From positions 62,001 through 126,000 of the forward strand of contig NZ_JAYMYJ010000160.1 in NCBI RefSeq assembly GCF_035668035.1: 64,000 bases of DNA, read 5' to 3'. The DNA is from Thiothrix phosphatis (lineage in GTDB: Bacteria > Pseudomonadota > Gammaproteobacteria > Thiotrichales > Thiotrichaceae). The notes beneath the pieces are model-generated. The model was given only the letters and a program-made list of their open reading frames with translations. It did not search any database and had not been told where the DNA came from. The translations under genes were made by a program, and so were the position numbers. This document shows, piece by piece, positions 59,447-64,000 of this stretch. The stretch's first letter is position 1. Each line of letters starts with the position of its first letter.

Positions 59447-60373
59447 TCAGATTTCCGCCAGTTTGACGCGTTGCATGACATTGCCCACCGCCGATTCCAG
59501 TTGGGAGCGAACCCACTGGTGGGCGACATCGCCTTGATGGCGCTTATGCCACAGCATGAAAATAAAGATGGACGGTAGGGTAAAAGGCGTTTTGATCGCC
59601 TTGAATGCCGACAATGCGCCCAACCGCAACATGCCCGGTGCCAGCGCCAACAGGTCGCTGCCGCGCATGAAGCTGGCCATGTCGGAGAAATTGGGCACGC
59701 GGACGGCAACCTGCTGTTCCAGTTCACGGGAAATCGGCGCGCTTATCGGGGCGGCGCGTTGCCCATCCACCAAGTTCAGGCCGATGTAACGGGCCTGCCG
59801 GAAATCTGCCAGCGTGCGCGGCTGTTCACGCGCGCTGCTGTCGAAGAAACAGCACGACTGGTCAATGAACAGGCGTTTGTAGAGAATATCGGAGCCATCC
59901 GGCGCGACTGGGGACAGCAACAAATCCGCCTTGCCGGTGCGCAACAGCTCTACGGACGGGTATTCGGCAATGATGGTGCGCAGGGAAAACTCCTTGGTTT
60001 CGCTGGCGACCTGTCGGTACAGTTCCGGCAAAACCAGATCGCGCTGGAAATCATTGGTCCCCACCGTGAAGCGCAAGGATGCCTGCTTGGGTTTGAAATC
60101 CTGTTCGATCGTCAGTTGTTGCATGCCGGACAGCACTGAGCGGATGCCTTCCGCCAGATGTTCGGCGCGGGCGGTGGCGACAATTTCTTGCCCGCCGGTG
60201 CGCACAAACAAGGGATCCTGAAAGACGGAGCGCAATTTGGTGAGGTTGTTGCCAATGACCGTTTTGGTGATCCCCAGCTTGTCGGCGGCGCTGGCAATGG
60301 AACCCTGTTCCAATACGGTCAGGAATATGTGCATGGAATGCCCATCCAGGGCCAGATAATCATTTTCTCTCAT
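59447..60373 (-). CDS. LysR-family transcriptional regulator
   Basis: 308 residues from the ATG at 60373 (MRENDYLALDGHSMHIF). The winged helix-turn-helix (~14-72) reads FLTVLEQGSIASAADKLGIT, KTVIGNNLTKLRSVFQDPLF, with VRTGGQEIVAT after it. The rest (~90-300) is the effector-binding domain, with FTVGTNDFQRDLVLPELYR at its start. Inducer and targets unknown. It is followed by the rtcB promoter on the same strand, so it could act on rtcB, but nothing in the sequence shows that. Confidence 0.9.
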   Translation of the reverse strand: MRENDYLALDGHSMHIFLTVLEQGSIASAADKLGITKTVIGNNLTKLRSVFQDPLFVRTGGQEIVATARAEHLAEGIRSVLSGMQQLTIEQDFKPKQASLRFTVGTNDFQRDLVLPELYRQVASETKEFSLRTIIAEYPSVELLRTGKADLLLSPVAPDGSDILYKRLFIDQSCCFFDSSAREQPRTLADFRQARYIGLNLVDGQRAAPISAPISRELEQQVAVRVPNFSDMASFMRGSDLLALAPGMLRLGALSAFKAIKTPFTLPSIFIFMLWHKRHQGDVAHQWVRSQLESAVGNVMQRVKLAEI

Positions 60374-60483
60374 AATACAATGAGCGTAGCAGCCCATTTT
60401 TATTTATTGAAATTTATAAAAAAATTCGAGCAATTAATATTTTTTTGGATAACGCGGGTTTGTCAGGAAAACCCACGCGCTCA

Positions 60484-61047
60484 TCAGAATAACGCCAACG
60501 CCAGCAAGACCAGCCCAATCACGGCCAGCAGCAGCACGAACAACAGCGACAATACGCCCAGCACCAGTGAGAATGGGTTCACCAGCGTGCCGATGCTGAG
60601 GTAGGAACCCAGCAGTTCACGGGCTTCCGACGCCATCGAGCCGATGCTCCACAGGCTTTTGGCGGAGCTGATGAAGCCCAGTTTCGGCGTATTGCCTGCC
60701 TGGATGCCTTGTACGGTCTCGCGGATTTCGCCCTTTGCATCATCCACCATGCGCCCGGCAATATTGGGCAAATCCTTGAGCTCCTCCAACGCCCACCAGA
60801 AGCGCAGCAGGATCAGGATCGGCAACAACGCCACCCCCGCGACGATCAGTGCGCTGCTCAGGGAGAAATGTTTCAGGAAATATAACCAGATGAAAATCCA
60901 CACATCCAGGCCGACGCCCAATAAAGCGGCGAAACGGATCTTGTCGGATACGCTGTCCACCAGCGGCAACAGGCGGGTGAAAATGTCCAGCAGCCGCTCC
61001 TTCACATCAGCAGGCTGGGTGGCGGCGGGTTGTTTTACTTCTGACAT
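60484..61047 (-). CDS. Hypothetical membrane protein
   Basis: 187 residues, not recognised. Helical amphipathic N-terminus (DVKERLLDIFTRLLPLVDSV), two close transmembrane helices (~43-62 and ~65-84), a soluble helical loop (~88-145) and two C-terminal helices (~150-187, FSLVLGVLSLLFVLLLAVIG). The start overlaps the rlmI stop by 13 bases, so it is the second gene of that operon. Confidence 0.72.
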   Translation of the reverse strand: MSEVKQPAATQPADVKERLLDIFTRLLPLVDSVSDKIRFAALLGVGLDVWIFIWLYFLKHFSLSSALIVAGVALLPILILLRFWWALEELKDLPNIAGRMVDDAKGEIRETVQGIQAGNTPKLGFISSAKSLWSIGSMASEARELLGSYLSIGTLVNPFSLVLGVLSLLFVLLLAVIGLVLLALALF

Positions 61048-62222
61048 ATCAGTCCTTTCAGGTAATAGCCTTCGGGAAACGCCAGCCGGGTCGGATGGTC
61101 GGCGGCCTGATCCAGCTTGCGCAGGATGCGGGCGTCACAACCGGCGTCAACTGCCGCGTCGGCGACGATTTTCTGGAACAGGTTGCTCTCCATCAAACCG
61201 GAGCAGGAAAAGGTGAACAGCAGCCCGCCCGGTTTCAGCAGCTTGAAGCCGAGCAGGTTGATGTCCTTGTAACCGCGCGCGGCTTTTTCCAACTGGTTGC
61301 GGTTGTCGGCGAATTTGGGCGGGTCCAGCACCACGATGTCGAACTGGCGGCCTTCGTTGCGGTATTCGCGCAGCAGTTTGAATACATCGCCGCAGACGTT
61401 TTCCATCTGGGCGGGCTGGAAACCGTTCAGGGCGGCGGTTTGGGCGGCCAGTTCCAGCGCCGGTTGCGAGGCGTCGATATTGACGGCGTGTTCCGCCCCA
61501 CCGTGCAACGCGGCGATGGCGAACCCGCCGGTGTAGGCAAAGCAGTTCAGCACGGTCTTGCCGCTGGCGTATTGCTGCAATTGGCTGCGGTTGTCGCGTT
61601 GGTCGAGGTAGAAGCCGGTCTTGTGGCCATTGTGCGCATCCACCCGGTAGCGTCGGCCTGCTTCCTCAATATCGATGCATGCAGGCGGCGGTGTGCCCCG
61701 AAGGGTGCCGGTGATGTTTTCCAGCCCTTCTTTTTTACGCACATCCACGTCAGAGCGCTCGTAGACGCCATGAGCGGGTACCGCTTCCAACAGGGCGTCC
61801 GCCAGCGTCTGTTTCCAATGTTCCGCTCCGGCGGTCAGGCATTGCATCACCAGCCAGTCGCCGAACTTGTCGACCACCACGCCGGGCAACCCGTCGGATT
61901 CGGCGTTGACTAACCGGTAGCCGGAATTGTGTTCTGGGATGCCGAGTTGCTGGCGATAGGCCAGCGCCTGCCGGATGCGCTCAAGGAAGAAACTGCGGTC
62001 GATCACGGCATCCGCAAATGTCCACAGCCGCACCTGGATTTGCGAGGCGGGCGACCATGCGCCCAAACCCAGCAGGTCGCCATTGGCGGCACGCACTTCA
62101 ACAGTTTCGCCGGATTGCGGTTTGCCTTTGAGCTTGTCCACCGCGCCGGAAAACACCCACGGGTGGTGGGCGCGGACATTTTTATCGCGCCCATTTTTGA
62201 GGATGACTTGTCCGTTTACCAC
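61035..62222 (-). CDS. rlmI: 23S rRNA (cytosine-5-)-methyltransferase RlmI
   Basis: 395 residues. N-terminal PUA domain (~4-75, HHPWVFSGAVDKLKG), central EEHEE-type region, and C-terminal SAM domain with CFAYTGGFAIAALHGGAEHA (~227-246), the catalytic Pro-Pro motif VLDPPKFADNRNQ (~300-312) and a late TFSCSG (Cys). E. coli RlmI makes m5C1962 in 23S rRNA. The start overlaps the upstream SDR gene by 7 bases. Confidence 0.93.
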   Translation of the reverse strand: MVNGQVILKNGRDKNVRAHHPWVFSGAVDKLKGKPQSGETVEVRAANGDLLGLGAWSPASQIQVRLWTFADAVIDRSFFLERIRQALAYRQQLGIPEHNSGYRLVNAESDGLPGVVVDKFGDWLVMQCLTAGAEHWKQTLADALLEAVPAHGVYERSDVDVRKKEGLENITGTLRGTPPPACIDIEEAGRRYRVDAHNGHKTGFYLDQRDNRSQLQQYASGKTVLNCFAYTGGFAIAALHGGAEHAVNIDASQPALELAAQTAALNGFQPAQMENVCGDVFKLLREYRNEGRQFDIVVLDPPKFADNRNQLEKAARGYKDINLLGFKLLKPGGLLFTFSCSGLMESNLFQKIVADAAVDAGCDARILRKLDQAADHPTRLAFPEGYYLKGLICQK

Positions 62223-62914
62223 GGAATGTCGCCGCCATCGATGTCAATGAACCGCCCTGAATCGGCGAAGGCAACCTTGGCGAGGTTGCGCTTGAGGGCG
62301 GTGACGGATTCTTCCACGGACAGCTCGCCGTTGGGGCCGCCCATGTCGGTGCGCACCCAACCGGGATGCAAGGCGACCACGGCGATTTTCCGGCGGGCAA
62401 GGTCATGCGCGGCGCTCACGGTGACCATATTCAACGCGGCCTTGCTGGAGCGGTACAGGTAACTGCCGCCAGAGGTGTTATCGGCGACGCTGCCCATCTT
62501 GCTGCTCATGTTGGCGATGATTTTGTGTTCGCTGAGGGCTACGTTGGCGGCGAAATCCTGCATCATCAGCATCGGGGTGATGACATTGATGCGCATGACT
62601 TCCAACCATTCGTCGGTTTTGCAGTGGCCGAAACTCTGTGTCGCCCAGTTGCCGGAAACCCCAGCGCTGTTGAACAGGATGTCGATGGGTTGGCCCTTAA
62701 GCTGGGCGGCGAGCGCTTGGCGTTGGGCGTCGTTGGCGACATCCAGCAGGCAAACACTGACCCCGCCTTTGGTGGCGGCGGCCAATTTGTTGAGTTCATG
62801 GGCGTTTTCCGGGGAACGGCAACAGGCCAGCACGTCCCACCCGTCAGCAGCATACTGGCGGGTGATTTCCAGACCGATGCCACGGTTGGCTCCGGTGATC
62901 AGGAGGGTTGGCAT
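62216..62914 (-). CDS. Short-chain dehydrogenase/reductase
   Basis: 232 residues from the ATG at 62914, with GGAG 9 bases upstream; the longer TTG frame adds 26 residues before the cofactor loop. LLITGANRGIGLEI (~4-17) binds NAD(P), NSAGVS (~83-88) is the structural NAG-like motif, the Ser is in IIANMSSKMGS (~132-142) and YRSSKAALNMV (~155-165) provides YxxxK. It resembles C-factor/sniffer-type SDRs. Substrate unknown. Cotranscribed with rlmI. Confidence 0.88.
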   Translation of the reverse strand: MPTLLITGANRGIGLEITRQYAADGWDVLACCRSPENAHELNKLAAATKGGVSVCLLDVANDAQRQALAAQLKGQPIDILFNSAGVSGNWATQSFGHCKTDEWLEVMRINVITPMLMMQDFAANVALSEHKIIANMSSKMGSVADNTSGGSYLYRSSKAALNMVTVSAAHDLARRKIAVVALHPGWVRTDMGGPNGELSVEESVTALKRNLAKVAFADSGRFIDIDGGDIPW

Positions 62915-63086
62915 GATGGAATCTCCTCTTTTTGTGGATGGGTGCAGTATACCAGCGTCAATCCGGCTTTTGGGTTGTTCCGGTTTCGACAAGCTTAATT
63001 TATCATTTTAATTTATTATGATTATATGTATATAATTTAGGGTAATCACTTTTCCCGGCAACAATGATAAATAACAAGGGGCTTTC

Positions 63087-64000
63087 ATGAAATCAGGCAA
63101 AATTTTTCCGGTAGTCGTGCTGTCCAGCTTGTTGGTGGCTTGCGGCGGCGGCACCGGTGCGGCATTTTCCAGCGTTAAGGCAAACACTTCCACGGATACA
63201 GGGACGGGCAGCGGCTCTTCTTCCAGCAGCAATTCTTCAACAGGCGGCAGCAGCACAGGTTCCGGCAGCAGTTCCTCTGGCACGGACAGCAATTCCTCTT
63301 CCGGCAGTGACACAGGTTCCGGCAGTTCCACTGGCTCTGGCTCCACCACCAGCACGGTCAAGCAGTTGGCGCGCAATGCCGTGGATGCCGACTACAGCGA
63401 TTCGCTGGAGCGTCTGATAACGGCCAGTTCCTCGCCGGATAATGCGCTGAACATTATCAACCCCACTACTGGCGAACAGCAGGCAGTCCCGTTGAACCTT
63501 GCTCCCACCAGCCTGGCGCTCAGTCCGGATGGCAAGATGGCGGTGGTGGGGCATGCCAATGGCGTCACCTACATCAACCTGCAAACCGCCAGCGTGGTGG
63601 GTGCTTACAACAACATTGGCTTTACTGTGTTTGACATCGCGCTGGACGCCAATGGCATGGCTTACGCCACACCGACGGACAACGTGAGCTGGGCTCCCTT
63701 GAAAGCCATTAACCTGGCTACTGGGGAAGTCAAGACAGGCTCCCAAATCAATGACCTGGCGGGTTCCTATTTGCAGTTTGCGCCTGCACAAAAGGCGCTG
63801 TACATCCTGTATAAAGGTGCTGTGGTGGATTTGGAGAAAGCTGACACTTCGGTGACGCCGCCGGTTGGGCTGTATGATTCCCCGTACAATGGCGATTACG
63901 ACATGGGGGGCGCTGACGCCAAAGGTTTCTGGATAACAGAAGATGGGGGTTATCTCCTGACTGCTGGCGAAACCCTGTTCCGCACGGCCACTAGCGAAGA
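63087..64000 (+). CDS. Lipoprotein with Ser/Gly linker and beta-propeller-like domain, cut by window edge
   Basis: Open from the ATG at 63087 to the right edge (at least 304 codons); AAGGGG lies 6 bases upstream. The signal ends LLVAC (~15-19), so the protein should be lipidated. Residues ~33-95 are a low-complexity Ser/Gly/Thr tether. From ~115 on, repeated strands such as LNIINPTTGEQQAVPLNLAP and LALSPDGKMAVVGHANGV, YINLQTASVVGAYN resemble YncE-like seven-bladed propellers. Probably an outer-membrane or surface protein; function unknown. Confidence 0.8.
   Translation, partial: MKSGKIFPVVVLSSLLVACGGGTGAAFSSVKANTSTDTGTGSGSSSSSNSSTGGSSTGSGSSSSGTDSNSSSGSDTGSGSSTGSGSTTSTVKQLARNAVDADYSDSLERLITASSSPDNALNIINPTTGEQQAVPLNLAPTSLALSPDGKMAVVGHANGVTYINLQTASVVGAYNNIGFTVFDIALDANGMAYATPTDNVSWAPLKAINLATGEVKTGSQINDLAGSYLQFAPAQKALYILYKGAVVDLEKADTSVTPPVGLYDSPYNGDYDMGGADAKGFWITEDGGYLLTAGETLFRTATSE

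Noticed and set aside
59447..60373. LysR gene as part of a classic divergent regulator-target pair
   Set aside because: Both neighbours are on the same strand as the regulator, so no divergent target promoter exists here.
63180..63360. Repetitive Ser/Gly/Thr coding stretch as a possible tandem repeat or CRISPR-like array
   Set aside because: It is an in-frame low-complexity linker of a lipoprotein with irregular units and no spacers.

Overview
The window is 64 kb of gene-dense bacterial chromosome with about 65 protein genes, short spacers and no rRNA, tRNA, CRISPR array, IS element or prophage that I could see. The housekeeping content points to a gammaproteobacterium: a YqgE-RuvX unit, RelA of the E. 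coli type, HemF, GloC, YbiT, Uup, RNase D, CmoM, RlmI, a Vibrio-like second EF-G and a six-subunit Rnf complex. A sulfur-oxidising Thiotrichales organism (Thiothrix-like) is my best guess, but this is inference from gene content only.

Layout. 1-2.6 kb: two uncharacterised genes, one secreted and cut by the left edge, one with coiled coils. 2.7-8.2 kb: a long minus-strand unit with the late cobalamin genes cobS, cobC, cobT and cobU, then pyrR, ruvX, yqgE and a TonB-type protein. 8.4-17.8 kb: a secreted lipase-like hydrolase, a YigB-like phosphatase, relA, a lone GspC-like protein, a sugar-nucleotide epimerase, purC facing purE-purK, a SirB-family membrane protein and a methyltransferase. 17.8-18.6 kb: a gene-poor spacer with a nested palindrome and an orphan terminator. 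18.6-21.3 kb: an ECF sigma factor, a membrane anti-sigma-like protein and a lipoprotein subtilase, which I propose form one signalling module. 21.4-25.8 kb: a micro-protein, hemF, a CAP-domain lipoprotein, gloC, ybiT and the remains of a PIN toxin gene.

26.2-37.6 kb is an energy-metabolism block: rnfB, a giant pyruvate:ferredoxin oxidoreductase, rnfC-D-G-E-A, a small Cys-rich membrane protein and an FNR-type flavoprotein, with two copies of a roughly 104-bp palindromic repeat placed exactly after stop codons. It would feed low-potential electrons from pyruvate to ferredoxin and exchange them with NAD(P)H across the membrane. 37.6-39.1 kb holds decayed gene fragments. 39.1-45.8 kb: a PP-loop tRNA-thiolation-like enzyme, EF-G2, hisH and hisB, a TauE-type exporter and RNase D. 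45.8-49.2 kb: a candidate small RNA or leader peptide, a lysyl-endopeptidase-like protease with dockerin-like repeats, and a cohesin-like partner. 49.3-55.8 kb: a FUN14 protein, a small periplasmic protein, two tandem STAND-type ATPases and Uup. 55.8-64 kb: cmoM, a short basic protein, rtcB with an unrecognised partner and an elaborate leader (promoter, leader peptide, hairpin and terminator abutting the rtcB start), a LysR regulator, a membrane protein, rlmI, an SDR, and a lipoprotein cut by the right edge.

The most promising leads are the sigma/anti-sigma/subtilase module, the rtcB leader and partner, the Cys-rich protein of the Rnf operon, and the tandem STAND ATPases. All functional statements come from reading the translated sequence and remembered family features; no searches were run.
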